Shown here: in pieces, positions 8,490 to 17,009 of the stretch
How positions within the stretch are numbered: position 1 is the stretch's first letter
How the letters are laid out: each line of letters starts with the position of its first letter
Assembly (NCBI RefSeq): GCF_018780385.1
Contig: NZ_JADMJO010000022.1
Span: forward strand, 140,024 to 204,023
Direction: 5' to 3'
DNA from: Hydrogenophaga sp.
GTDB taxonomy: Bacteria; Pseudomonadota; Gammaproteobacteria; Burkholderiales; Burkholderiaceae_C
Length of the DNA stretch: 64,000 nt
Program-made: the position numbers and the translations under genes
The notes under the pieces: model-generated
Database searches by the model: none
What the model saw: only the letters and a program-made list of their open reading frames with translations
What the model was told of the DNA's origin: nothing

Positions 8490-8511
8490 TCTCGAAAAGT
8501 GGTTTTCGAGA
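8490..8511. promoter_or_regulatory. Perfect 9+4+9 inverted repeat upstream of the PQQ dehydrogenase gene
   Basis: TCTCGAAAA, four bases (GTGG), then TTTTCGAGA. It ends 25 bases before the ATG at 8537, between the operon end at 8355 and the dehydrogenase gene. It could be an operator for a dimeric regulator or a 5'-UTR hairpin. It is followed by AT-rich ACTTAAATCA and a GAGGAG ribosome-binding site. Confidence 0.55.
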
Positions 8512-8536
8512 CTTAAATCACACAGAGGAGACAAAC

Positions 8537-9814
8537 ATGACAAGCAAAAAGCTGCTGCTGGCGCTGATGGCCTGCGGCTTGGCCACGGGCGCACTGGCCC
8601 AGGCTGGCAAGGACAACCTGTCCACACTCAAGCAGATGAAGGTATCGGGCGTCGACCTGAACATTCCACCGGTTCCGCAGGAGGGCAAGAATGCCGATGC
8701 GATCCGCGCCAACCTCAAGGCCGTGAAGCTGCCCCCCGGCTTCAAGATCGACCTCTACGCCGTGGTGCCCGACGCGCGCCACATGGCGGTGGCCCCCTCC
8801 ACCAACATGCTCTTCGTGGGCACGCGCAAGACACGCGTCTGGGCCGTGACCGATCGAAACGGTGACGGCGCGGCCGACGAGGTGAAGCCTTTCGCGCCGT
8901 CGCTCAACTTCAAGGTGCCCAACGGCGTGTGCTGGACCAAGGATGGTTTCCTCGTCGTGGTCGAGCACAACCGCGTGCTCAACTTCCCCGCCGCCGAGTT
9001 CTTCTACGAAGGCCCGGACGTGGCCGTGATCGAGGTGGTGCCTCAGGGCGGCCTGATCCCGGTGGAGGAAGAGTCGTTCAACCATGGCGCGCGCACCTGT
9101 CGCGTGGCCGACGACGGCACGCTCTACATCACCCTGGGCCAGCCGCACAACGTGCAGCCCGCGGGCAAGGTCGACCTGTACGACAAGATCGGCATCGGCG
9201 GTGTGGTGCGCATGAACGCCTTCGATGGCTCCAAGCGCGAGGTGTTTTCGCGCGGCATGCGCAACTCGGTCGGCATGGACATCAACCCCAAGGACAAGTC
9301 GGTGTGGTGGACCGACAACCAGACCGACGGCCTGGGTGACGACGTTCCACCGGGCGAGCTCAACCGCGCCACCAAGGTCGGGGAGCACTTCGGCTACCCC
9401 TACTGGAACGGCAAATTCAAGGTGGCCGGTTCGCCCGCCGCCACCGACCTGAAGGACATGAAGGAACCCGCCAACGCGGTCTTCCCGCAGGTGGAGTTCC
9501 CGGCCCACCAGGCCCAGCTCGGCATGACCTTCTACAACGGCAAGCAGTTCCCGGCCAAGTACCAGGGCGGCATCTTCGTGGCCGCGCACGGCTCGTGGAA
9601 CCGCAGCCAGGCCACCGGCGCGCTGATCAACTTCATACCGCTCAACGCCAACGGCACCGCCGGCAAGGCCGAGGTGTTCGCCGAGGGCTGGCTGGATGGC
9701 AACGGCGTGTACAAGGGCCGCCCGGTGGATGTGGCGCCGATGAAGGATGGCTCGCTGCTGATCTCCGACGACTACGTCGGCGCGATCTACCGCGTCACCT
9801 ACACGCCGAACTGA
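8537..9814 (+). CDS. Periplasmic PQQ-dependent sugar dehydrogenase (sorbosone dehydrogenase family)
   Basis: A 425-residue protein with a signal peptide cut after about residue 21 (LATGALAQ-A). It has a six-bladed beta-propeller sequence of the soluble glucose/L-sorbosone dehydrogenase family, with the characteristic VEFPAHQAQLGMTFYNG and FVAAHGSWNR motifs near the C-terminus. Such enzymes oxidise sugars or aldoses in the periplasm with pyrroloquinoline quinone and pass electrons to a cytochrome c. A cytochrome gene follows at 9894 and a PqqU-like receptor at 10232, so the three look functionally linked. The ATG at 8537 has a GAGGAG ribosome-binding site. The physiological sugar is unknown. 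Confidence 0.9.
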   Translation: MTSKKLLLALMACGLATGALAQAGKDNLSTLKQMKVSGVDLNIPPVPQEGKNADAIRANLKAVKLPPGFKIDLYAVVPDARHMAVAPSTNMLFVGTRKTRVWAVTDRNGDGAADEVKPFAPSLNFKVPNGVCWTKDGFLVVVEHNRVLNFPAAEFFYEGPDVAVIEVVPQGGLIPVEEESFNHGARTCRVADDGTLYITLGQPHNVQPAGKVDLYDKIGIGGVVRMNAFDGSKREVFSRGMRNSVGMDINPKDKSVWWTDNQTDGLGDDVPPGELNRATKVGEHFGYPYWNGKFKVAGSPAATDLKDMKEPANAVFPQVEFPAHQAQLGMTFYNGKQFPAKYQGGIFVAAHGSWNRSQATGALINFIPLNANGTAGKAEVFAEGWLDGNGVYKGRPVDVAPMKDGSLLISDDYVGAIYRVTYTPN

Positions 9815-9893
9815 TCGGGCACCCGCTCCCTGGCGCCAGTCGGCCCACGCGGGTCGCCTGGCGTCCCTTCACGTTTGAACGGATCTCCCTCCC

Positions 9894-10211
9894 ATGCGAA
9901 CTTCACTCCTCATGGCCGCTGCCGCACTGAGCGTCGGCGCCGCCCACGCAGCCGACCCCGTGGTGGGTCGCACCAAGGCCAACGCGGTCTGCGCGGTGTG
10001 TCACGGCCCCACCGGCATGTCCATGGTGCCCAACGCACCCCACCTGGCGGGTCAACCCGCCATCTACCTCGTCGAACAACTCAAGAACTACCGCAGTGGC
10101 AAACGCCCCCACGAAGTGATGGGCGTGATCGCCAAACCCCTGACCGACGCCGAGATCGAGGATCTCGCGGCCTGGTATTCGTCGCTGCAGATCAGCGTTC
10201 AGATTCCCTGA
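9894..10211 (+). CDS. Small c-type cytochrome (class I, monohaem)
   Basis: 105 residues with an Ala-rich signal peptide (cleavage after about AAHA-A). It has one haem-binding CAVCH motif near residue 33, followed by PNAPHLAGQPAIYLVEQL, the family spacing for a later Met ligand; MGV near residue 80 is a candidate sixth ligand. It lies 79 bases after the PQQ dehydrogenase and probably serves as its electron acceptor toward the terminal oxidases. A comparable but dihaem cytochrome accompanies the second dehydrogenase at 34331. Confidence 0.9.
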   Translation: MRTSLLMAAAALSVGAAHAADPVVGRTKANAVCAVCHGPTGMSMVPNAPHLAGQPAIYLVEQLKNYRSGKRPHEVMGVIAKPLTDAEIEDLAAWYSSLQISVQIP

Positions 10212-10231
10212 CACCCAAGCCCATCCCCATC

Positions 10232-12370
10232 ATGCAAGTGCGCTCTCTGGTTCTCTTTCCCCTGGCCGTGATGCCCGCCTGGCTGCACGCCCAGACCACC
10301 CCCCCACCGCCCGAAGCCGATGGCGGCGCCCTCGCACCCGTCGTCATCACCGGCAGCGGCTCGGCCGACCAGCGCTGGCGCGGCAGCGCCACGGTGGACG
10401 TGGTCGACGGCCGCGAACTGCGCGACGGCCAGTTGCAGATCAACTTGTCCGAGGGTCTGGCGCGCGTGCCGGGTCTGGTCATCCGCAACCGTGAAAACTA
10501 CGCCCAGGACCTCCAGGTCTCCATCCGCGGCTATGGGGCGCGCAGCACCTTTGGTGTGCGCGGCGTGCGCCTGTTTGTCGACGGCATTCCCGCGAGCGCG
10601 CCCGACGGCTCGGGCCAGGCGGCCAACTTCCCACTGGGCAGTGCCGACCGCATCGAGGTGGTGCGTGGGCCTTTCTCTGCGCTCTACGGTGCGTCCAGTG
10701 GCGGTGCGATCCTGCTCTACACGGAAGACGGCGGCCGCCCGGGCGAGATCCGCGCCGGCGTGGCGGCCGGGGCCAACGGCCTGTGGCGCTTCTCGACCCA
10801 GGCCACCGGCCAGACCGGCACGGCCGAGGCACCGGGCTGGTCTTACACGCTGGACGTGGGCAAGTTCGCCACCGACGGCGCGCGACCGCAGTCGGCCGCG
10901 CACCGCAGCACGGCCAACGCCAAACTCTCACGCGCCCACGACGGTGGACGCACCACCCTGGTCTTCAACCGGCAGAGTGCATTCGCACTCGATCCGCAGG
11001 GCTTGAGCCGCACGCAGTTCGATGCCAACCCCGAGCAGACCGCACCCCAACCCATCCTGTTCAACACGCGCAAGTCGGTCTCGCAGACGCAGGCCGGTCT
11101 GGCCTGGGATCAGGCATTGGGCAACGGGCACAAGGTCGAACTCATGGGCTACGCCGGCCAGCGCCGGGTGATCCAGTTCCAGTCGATCCCGCCGGGCAAC
11201 CAGAACCCCGTCACCAGTCCGGGCAACTCGGGCGGTGTGATCGACCTCGACCGCGACTACTGGGGCTTCAACGCGCGCTGGCGCCTGCAGCGCGAGTGGA
11301 ACGGCGGCCAACTGGACCTGAGCGCCGGCCTGGCGGGAGATCGGCAGACCGACCTGCGTCGCGGCTACCAGAACTTCACCGGAGCGGCCGCGACACCAAC
11401 CGCGCTGGGCGTGCTCGGAGCGCTGCGGCGCGACGAGACCAACCGCGCCACCACGCTCGATCCCTACGTGCGCGCTTCGTGGCAGAAAGAAGACTGGACG
11501 CTCGAAGGTGGGTTGCGCCGCGTCAACGCGCGCTACGTCTCCACCGACACCTTTCTGTCCAACGGTGACCAGAGCGGCGGGGTGAAGTTCGACGGCTACC
11601 TGCCGGTGGTGGGGGTGCGCTGGCAGCTTGCGCCCCAACTGCAAGCCTTCGCCTCCGTGGGACGGGGCCTGGAAACCCCCACCCTCAACGAGGCCGCGTA
11701 CCGCAGCGATGGCGGTGCCGGCCTCAACACGGCGCTCAATGCGTCACGCAGCACCAGCGCCGAGGTCGGCCTGCGCGGACGCAACGCAGCGGGCCTGTGG
11801 AACGCCACGCTGTTCGACATCCGCACCCGCGACGAGATCGTCTCGGCCGGCACGATCGATGGGCGCGCGACCTTCGCCAACGGCGGCAGCACGAAACGCC
11901 AGGGACTGGAACTGTCGGCCGAGTACGGCATGGGCAGTGTCACGCTGAGCAGTGCCTACACCTACCTGCGCGCGCGCTACGGCAGCGGCACAGCCAGCAT
12001 TCCCGCCGGCAACCGCATGCCGGGTCTGCCCGAACACCAGCTCTTCGCACAGCTGGCGTGGGCCCCGGCCCTGGTCTCGGGCATCGGTGGGGTCTTCACG
12101 CTGGAGGCCCGGCACACCGGGAGCGTGTTTGCCAACGACGCCAACAACCGCGTCACCGCGCTGGCGGAAAAGCACACCTTGCTGGGCGTTGGCGCCCGCT
12201 TCGAACAAACCACCGGCGCCTGGACCTGGCGCGAGTTCGTGCGCATCGACAACCTCACCGACAAAAAGCACGTGGGCTCGGTGATCGTCAACGATGGCAA
12301 CAACCGCTTCTTCGAGCCCGGCCTGGGCCGCTCGCTCTCGGCCGGCGTGGAACTCACGCGGCGCTTCTGA
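10232..12370 (+). CDS. pqqU: TonB-dependent outer-membrane receptor, PqqU/YncD-like (probable PQQ importer)
   Basis: A 712-residue receptor with signal peptide, plug and 22-strand barrel. The plug segment around residues 73-150 (LSEGLARVPGL, NYAQDLQVSIRGYGARSTFG, VVRGPFSALYGASSGG) and the end of the barrel (KHVGSVIVNDGNNRFFEPGLGR) closely resemble E. coli YncD from memory. YncD was shown to be the PQQ uptake receptor PqqU. Its place after a PQQ-dependent dehydrogenase and cytochrome supports the same substrate. The ATG at 10232 precedes a clear signal peptide; the frame upstream lacks one. No TonB/ExbBD genes lie beside it. Symbol by similarity; an alignment would settle it. Confidence 0.8.
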   Translation: MQVRSLVLFPLAVMPAWLHAQTTPPPPEADGGALAPVVITGSGSADQRWRGSATVDVVDGRELRDGQLQINLSEGLARVPGLVIRNRENYAQDLQVSIRGYGARSTFGVRGVRLFVDGIPASAPDGSGQAANFPLGSADRIEVVRGPFSALYGASSGGAILLYTEDGGRPGEIRAGVAAGANGLWRFSTQATGQTGTAEAPGWSYTLDVGKFATDGARPQSAAHRSTANAKLSRAHDGGRTTLVFNRQSAFALDPQGLSRTQFDANPEQTAPQPILFNTRKSVSQTQAGLAWDQALGNGHKVELMGYAGQRRVIQFQSIPPGNQNPVTSPGNSGGVIDLDRDYWGFNARWRLQREWNGGQLDLSAGLAGDRQTDLRRGYQNFTGAAATPTALGVLGALRRDETNRATTLDPYVRASWQKEDWTLEGGLRRVNARYVSTDTFLSNGDQSGGVKFDGYLPVVGVRWQLAPQLQAFASVGRGLETPTLNEAAYRSDGGAGLNTALNASRSTSAEVGLRGRNAAGLWNATLFDIRTRDEIVSAGTIDGRATFANGGSTKRQGLELSAEYGMGSVTLSSAYTYLRARYGSGTASIPAGNRMPGLPEHQLFAQLAWAPALVSGIGGVFTLEARHTGSVFANDANNRVTALAEKHTLLGVGARFEQTTGAWTWREFVRIDNLTDKKHVGSVIVNDGNNRFFEPGLGRSLSAGVELTRRF

Positions 12371-12375
12371 TCGAC

Positions 12376-12387
12376 GGCCGCGCGGCC
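12376..12387. terminator. Palindrome GGCCGCGCGGCC between convergent genes
   Basis: A perfect 12-bp GC palindrome in the short gap between the receptor stop (12370) and the histidine kinase stop (12389). It could act as a bidirectional stop or mRNA-end hairpin, but there is no T-run on either side, so termination is uncertain. Confidence 0.3.
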
Positions 12388-12388
12388 C

Positions 12389-13594
12389 TCAGGGGGGCAG
12401 CCGGCCGAACTCGCTTTCGGGATCGATCACCTGCCCCGGCAGGCTGATGGCGAAGGTGCAACCGGCGCTGGACGCCGCCTCGCACCAGATGCGCCCGCCA
12501 TGACGCTCGACGATGCGCTGCGTGAGCGCCAGGCCAGTGCCGATACCTTCATAGTCCATCGAGTGGTGTTGCCGCTGAAACAAGGCAAACAGGTTGGGCG
12601 CGTGCTCCAGGTCGAAGCCCACGCCGTTGTCCCGCACGAACACCACACGTTCACCGGTGCTGTCGGTCCACTGGCCCACTTCAATGCGGGCCGCAGCGCG
12701 GGTGCGCGTGAAGTTCACCGCGTTCTCCAGCAGGTTGCGCAGCACCTCGGCCAGCAGGATCGCGTCACCACGCACTTGCGGCAGATCGTCGTCGATCACC
12801 CACTCGATCGAACGCGCCGGGTGTTCGGCCTGCAGGTGCCGCACCACACCGTGCACCAGCGGACTCAAAGGCACTTGCTGGCGCGCCAGCGACACACGCC
12901 CCATGCGCGCGTACTCCAGCAAGCCTTCGATCATCAAGCCCATGCGCTTGCTCGCCTTGGCGATCGAGGCCTGGTACTGCAGCAGCTGGCTGTCACCGCC
13001 GGGGCCCAAGCGCTCCTGCGCCAGCGTCACGAAGCTGGAGATGTGGCGCAGCGGCGCGCGCAGGTCGTGCGAGACGCTGTGCGAGAACACGTCGATGTCC
13101 TTGTTCGCCGCCACCAGCTGGTTGGTGCGCCGGGTCACGCGCTGCTCCAGGTCCCGCCTGAGTTGAGCCACATGGTGTTCGGCCTCGCTGCGCGCGGTGG
13201 CATCCATCACCACCGCGCTGGCGCACAGAAAGTGCCCGTCGGCATCGAGCACCGGGTCGATGCCGACCTCGGCCCTGAACACCTTGTCGCCCGGGCCAGG
13301 GATGTCCAGCTCCAGCGGCGCCCCCAGGCCACCACGCGTGAGCATGGCCAGGTAAGCACCCAGCAGGGCGCGGGAGTGCGCATCGGTGAGACCCACCAGG
13401 CTCAGGAAGTCGGTGGCCTGCGTGGGTCGGCCTTCCCTGAAACCGCGCGCGTCCATGCCCAGCCAATCGATCAGCGTGCGGTTGATGTGGACCACGCGCA
13501 GCTCCGCGTCGATGGACACGAGCCCGCAGGGCACCCGGTCGTACAGGGCGCAGGCGCTGGTGGAGAGTTGGGGGGTGGCTGACGTGTTGTCCAT
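12389..13594 (-). CDS. PAS-domain sensor histidine kinase, soluble
   Basis: 401 residues without membrane segments. An N-terminal PAS domain (about 15-135) is followed by a short coiled coil (about 137-165). The dimerisation/phosphoacceptor box is HSVSHDLRAPLRH, with His176 as the likely phosphorylated residue. A HATPase domain carries LLENAVNFTR (N box), RDNGVGFD (G1) and GIGTGLAL (G2). The H-box style is that of bacteriophytochrome-related kinases. No response regulator is adjacent. The ATG at 13594 was chosen; a GTG at 13618 would add eight residues. Signal unknown. Confidence 0.87.
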   Translation of the reverse strand: MDNTSATPQLSTSACALYDRVPCGLVSIDAELRVVHINRTLIDWLGMDARGFREGRPTQATDFLSLVGLTDAHSRALLGAYLAMLTRGGLGAPLELDIPGPGDKVFRAEVGIDPVLDADGHFLCASAVVMDATARSEAEHHVAQLRRDLEQRVTRRTNQLVAANKDIDVFSHSVSHDLRAPLRHISSFVTLAQERLGPGGDSQLLQYQASIAKASKRMGLMIEGLLEYARMGRVSLARQQVPLSPLVHGVVRHLQAEHPARSIEWVIDDDLPQVRGDAILLAEVLRNLLENAVNFTRTRAAARIEVGQWTDSTGERVVFVRDNGVGFDLEHAPNLFALFQRQHHSMDYEGIGTGLALTQRIVERHGGRIWCEAASSAGCTFAISLPGQVIDPESEFGRLPP

Positions 13595-13757
13595 GGCGTC
13601 TCGTTCGGGAGGGGACACAGGGAGGGCGATCAGCGGCCGCGCCAGCCAACCACGCGGGGTCTGCGGTTGCGGTTCTGAATTTCAGTATCGGCCAAAAGCC
13701 GACGCGGTGGTGCGACTTTTTGTCAGGTCCCGGTGGTGTGCTCCGGCCTGCCGACAC

Positions 13758-14336
13758 TCACCTGGGCTTGAGATCCCACGCCGGGATCTCTCGCGGCGCG
13801 CTCCTGACGTTGCGCCCCTCCAGCCGCATGGCGGTGAGCCTGGCCGTCATCTCCAGGGTCTTCAGGTCGTCTGGATTCGGGTTGTCCTGCGGACTGAACG
13901 AGAAGCAGCACAGGGTGCCGTAAATCTCGCCGCTCTTGAGCACGATCGGCGTGCTGATGTGGGTGCCGATCGAAAACGGCAACTGTTCCAGCAGGGCATT
14001 GGCCAGAGGGTCGGCTCGGGCATCGGCCATGTAGCGCGGCAAGCGCCCGTCGACCACGCGCTGGCACCAGCTCTCCTCGAGCAGATCCGACCCGCCAACG
14101 GAAATGGTCGGGCGCGCCTTGTCGTTTGCCACCTGGCGGAACACACGCCGCCCGTCCACAAACTCTGAACAGAAAACCACGTCCATGTTCATGCGGTCGC
14201 GCAGTGTCTTCAGCACATCCGTGATGGCCTGGTCCAGCATCTCGTCGGATTGATCGGCGGTGGCAACCATCAATTCAGAGACGGTCACGTGCAGGTCTGT
14301 GGGCTCATAACCCAGGTCGTGTAGGTGAAATTTCAT
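13758..14336 (-). CDS. GAF domain-containing protein
   Basis: 192 residues, essentially one GAF domain (about 30-180) with the family pattern SWCQRVVDGRLP, PFSIGTHISTPIVLKSGEIYGTLCCFS and a closing LKTLEMTARL helix. Stand-alone GAF proteins bind small molecules or sense redox and partner with kinases in trans. The PAS histidine kinase just downstream on the same strand (163-base gap) is a possible partner. No catalytic domain is fused, and the ligand is unknown. Confidence 0.8.
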   Translation of the reverse strand: MKFHLHDLGYEPTDLHVTVSELMVATADQSDEMLDQAITDVLKTLRDRMNMDVVFCSEFVDGRRVFRQVANDKARPTISVGGSDLLEESWCQRVVDGRLPRYMADARADPLANALLEQLPFSIGTHISTPIVLKSGEIYGTLCCFSFSPQDNPNPDDLKTLEMTARLTAMRLEGRNVRSAPREIPAWDLKPR

Positions 14337-14504
14337 GGTTTCGATTCTCTCGCCCAGCGCGGACTGACCGCGTTTGGAGGGTATTTCGAGATGTGTTCAA
14401 TGGTGACCGCCACCGCAGGGACCCACCCCAATCTGTGCTTGGGGAGCCACCCCTGATGTTCCATTAGCAATTCTGATGAATCACGCGCTTCACAACCAAA
14501 CACC

Positions 14505-14522
14505 TAAAATACGGGTTAACCC
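14505..14522 (+). promoter_or_regulatory. -10 box TAAAAT abutting palindrome CGGGTTAACCC
   Basis: TAAAAT at 14505-14510 is followed two bases later by the 10-bp perfect palindrome GGGTTAACCC (14513-14522). The pair sits at the expected transcription start, 14 bases before the ATG of the small gene at 14536. A similar CGGGT-N2-ACCCG lies at 1177. No convincing -35 is visible. Confidence 0.4.
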
Positions 14523-14535
14523 TTAGAGAGTTCCC

Positions 14536-14730
14536 ATGTTGAAGTTTTTCCAGACCTTTTTCCAGACGCCCCGTTTCCAGGTCGGCGTTCGTGTCAACCG
14601 CCTGCACCAGGGCAGCCTGGACCGCACCGATGGCCGCGTCGTGGCCCAGACCGCTGAAGGCGTGCTCGTCGAGTGGCCGCGCAACGGCTCTGGCTGGGAG
14701 CACCCGAACGCCCTCTGCCAGCAGGGCTGA
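14536..14730 (+). CDS. Small conserved-looking protein, 64 residues, function unknown
   Basis: Begins MLKFFQTFFQTPRFQVGVRV and continues with a basic, beta-rich stretch ending GRVVAQTAEGVLVEWPRNGSGWEHP. It has no signal peptide or transmembrane segment and is not a motif I can name. The second half resembles small KOW/SH3-like barrels in its pattern of Val, Gly and Trp, but this is only an impression. Its own promoter-like box and palindrome sit directly upstream, and Ala, Arg and Gly codons follow the GC-rich host pattern, supporting a real gene. Confidence 0.6.
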   Translation: MLKFFQTFFQTPRFQVGVRVNRLHQGSLDRTDGRVVAQTAEGVLVEWPRNGSGWEHPNALCQQG

Positions 14731-14749
14731 TCCGGGGCCGCTGAGCCCT

Positions 14750-15907
14750 TCAGGTTCGCACGCGTCCGTCGCCCGTGAGCATGGACAGCTCCGCGTAGCG
14801 CGAAGCCACGTGGTTGGTGGGGCTGAGCGACACCGAATAACCACCGATGGAGGTGGTGCCGATCGATTCCAGCCCGTTGATGAGGCCATCGCGCGTAACG
14901 CGTGAGCCCGCGCGGCGCAGTCCTTCGGTGAAGAGTTTGGCGGCCAGGAAGCCTTCCATGCTGGAGAAGTTGGCCTGCACCTTGTTGCCGCCCTTGCCGA
15001 TGGCCTCCTGAAACTCGCGCGCGATCGGCTTGGACGCCGCGTAGGGCGTGGGCATGACCTGCGACACCACCACGCCCGCGCCGTCCTTGCCCAGTTCGTC
15101 GGCCAGTGCCTGCGTACCCACAAACGACACGTTGTAGAACGTGCCCCCGTAACCCGCCGCCTTGGCCGCGCGAATGTAAGCGGCGCACGACTTGTAGGCG
15201 CTGATCTGCACCACCGCGTCGGGCTTGGCCGCGTTGATCTTCTCCACCGCCTGTGCCACGTCGACCGAATTGCGCTCCACCGTGGCCGTGGCCACCGGCT
15301 CAAGATTGCGTGATTTCAGGGCCAGCACCGTGCCATCGAGGCCGGCCTTGCCGTAAGCATCGTTCTGATGGAACACCGCGATCTTCTTCAGGCCCAGGTT
15401 GGTGAGCTGGCGCACGATGAGCTCGGTCTCGTCGTTGTACGAGGCGCGCAAGTGGAACGCGAGCCGGTTGAACGGCTGGCGCAGGCCCATGGCGCCGGTA
15501 AACGGCGCGAAGAATGGCACCTCGGCCTTGAAAGCCAGCGGCAGCGCGGCCACGCTGGTGGGCGTGCCGATGTAGCCGAACAGCGCGAACACATCGGCCG
15601 CGATCAGCTTGTTGGTGTTCTCCACGCAGCGGTCCGGCTCGTAGCCGTCGTCCAGCTGCAGGATCTCCACGCGCTGCTGATTCACCCCACCCTGGCCATT
15701 GAGTTGATCGAAGAACAGCTTGGCACCCGCATGAAACTGGATGCCCAGCTGCGCGGCGGCGCCGGTGAAGGCGGCCGACTGGCCCAGCACGATGCGGTTG
15801 CCCGACTGGGCGTGCAAGCTGGGCACGCCGAGAACAGCGGCGCCGGCAACGAGCCCGCTGAACGTGCGACGGGACATTCCAGAGACGGCATTGGGGCGGT
15901 TCTTCAT
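14750..15907 (-). CDS. ABC transporter substrate-binding protein, branched-chain amino acid/amide (LivJ) type
   Basis: 385 residues starting MKNRPNAVSGMSRRTFSG, with a twin-arginine-like SRRTFSG signal and hydrophobic stretch to about residue 33. The mature protein is a periplasmic-binding-protein type 1 fold: IVLGQSAAFTG, LDDGYEPDRCVENTNKLI, then FVGTQALADELG and VVVSQVMPTP. Families of this kind bind amino acids, amides or aromatic acids for HAAT transporters. No permease or ATPase genes are adjacent, so it is an orphan receptor. The frame continues upstream to a GTG, but the signal peptide fixes the start at 15907. Confidence 0.88.
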   Translation of the reverse strand: MKNRPNAVSGMSRRTFSGLVAGAAVLGVPSLHAQSGNRIVLGQSAAFTGAAAQLGIQFHAGAKLFFDQLNGQGGVNQQRVEILQLDDGYEPDRCVENTNKLIAADVFALFGYIGTPTSVAALPLAFKAEVPFFAPFTGAMGLRQPFNRLAFHLRASYNDETELIVRQLTNLGLKKIAVFHQNDAYGKAGLDGTVLALKSRNLEPVATATVERNSVDVAQAVEKINAAKPDAVVQISAYKSCAAYIRAAKAAGYGGTFYNVSFVGTQALADELGKDGAGVVVSQVMPTPYAASKPIAREFQEAIGKGGNKVQANFSSMEGFLAAKLFTEGLRRAGSRVTRDGLINGLESIGTTSIGGYSVSLSPTNHVASRYAELSMLTGDGRVRT

Positions 15908-16091
15908 GGGTGGGGGCTTCCAGGGGGCATTGCGGGAATTCGGCTCTCTTGATGCTACCCACCCCCGTACCCTACTGGAGGGCACTTGGTCCACCCAGTC
16001 AACCGCTCATCGGGACATGCGGCGCCGGTCAAGGGTTGACACACCCCGGTGGCGCGCCGACAGTGGCGCCACGATCGGAGGGAGCACGACG

Positions 16092-17009
16092 ATGCGCGTT
16101 TTCATCAGCCACGCCTGGGAGGACAAGCCGCTGGCTCTGGCCCTGGCCCAACTGCCCGACTTCATCGACGCCTGGGTCGATGTGCGGGAGTTGCTCGGCG
16201 GCGAGAAACTCGATCCGACCATCATCACGGCCATCGAGGACAGCCATGTGTTCATCGTGCTGATCAGCCGCATCTCGCTGGCCAAGGCCTGGGTGGCGCA
16301 GGAGGTGAACTGGGCCATGGAGCGCGAGGCGCAGAAGGACCGCGTGTTCGTGCTGCCCGTGGTCATCGAAGCGGGCATCGATCTGGCGGCCAGTGCACCC
16401 CCGTTCCAGCAGTTTGCGCAGCGGCTCTTCATCGACGCCAGCGACCGCAGCGACAGCGGCACCGACAAGGCCCGCACGGCGATCGCACAGACGCTGTTTC
16501 ACTGGGCCAGCGACTGGCTCGACCGCATGGAGCCCAAGGGCGACAGCAACCGCCGCTTCGTCGACACGCTGGAGCGCGACCTGGTGGAGTTCCAGACGCG
16601 CCTGTATGCGGTGAAGGCCGCACTGGCCTGGCCGCTGGCCACGCTGGTGAAGGACGACGCGGTGGCGCATCTGGTGCAGGTGAAGGATGCCTACAACGTG
16701 TTCACCGAACAGTTCATCCCGCACCTCGTGGGCCTGGACGCCGAGATACGCTGGCGTTTCGGCGGGGCAGCGCAAAAAGGATTCGCCCGACTCATGACCT
16801 TCATCCGCAACGAGGTCTACCACGGCGCGGCGTTTGCGCTCAACGACGTGATCGAGTCGATCAACGCTTTCGACACCGTGCTGAGCCAGGACGCATCCGC
16901 GCTGGCCACGGCCGATGCCCGGCGGGAAACCCGCGTGACCGCGCTGGAGCCGGTGATGGCCGAGCTGGTGGAGCGCACCGCCGATTACGTGGACACCTTG
17001 CGGCCATGA
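16092..17009 (+). CDS. Toll/interleukin-1 receptor (TIR) domain protein with helical C-terminal region
   Basis: 305 residues. TIR domain 1-140: MRVFISHAWEDK (box 1), VWVD-like WVDVRELLGG (BB loop region), then SRISLAKAWVAQEVNW. There Glu71 sits four residues after Trp67, matching the catalytic glutamate of TIR NADases. Residues 150-305 are mostly helical with FIRNEVYHGAAF, perhaps a sensing or oligomerisation module. Bacterial TIR proteins deplete NAD or make cyclic ADP-ribose signals, often in phage defence, but no Thoeris ThsA, SIR2, STING, Argonaute or CBASS partner is nearby. GGAGGGAG precedes the ATG. The stop overlaps the start of the protease gene by ATGA. Confidence 0.85.
   Translation: MRVFISHAWEDKPLALALAQLPDFIDAWVDVRELLGGEKLDPTIITAIEDSHVFIVLISRISLAKAWVAQEVNWAMEREAQKDRVFVLPVVIEAGIDLAASAPPFQQFAQRLFIDASDRSDSGTDKARTAIAQTLFHWASDWLDRMEPKGDSNRRFVDTLERDLVEFQTRLYAVKAALAWPLATLVKDDAVAHLVQVKDAYNVFTEQFIPHLVGLDAEIRWRFGGAAQKGFARLMTFIRNEVYHGAAFALNDVIESINAFDTVLSQDASALATADARRETRVTALEPVMAELVERTADYVDTLRP

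Noticed and set aside
16092..17009. Thoeris, CBASS or short-Argonaute defence system around the TIR gene
   Set aside because: No ThsA, SIR2/SLOG, cyclase, Cap or Argonaute gene is adjacent; only the protease overlaps it.
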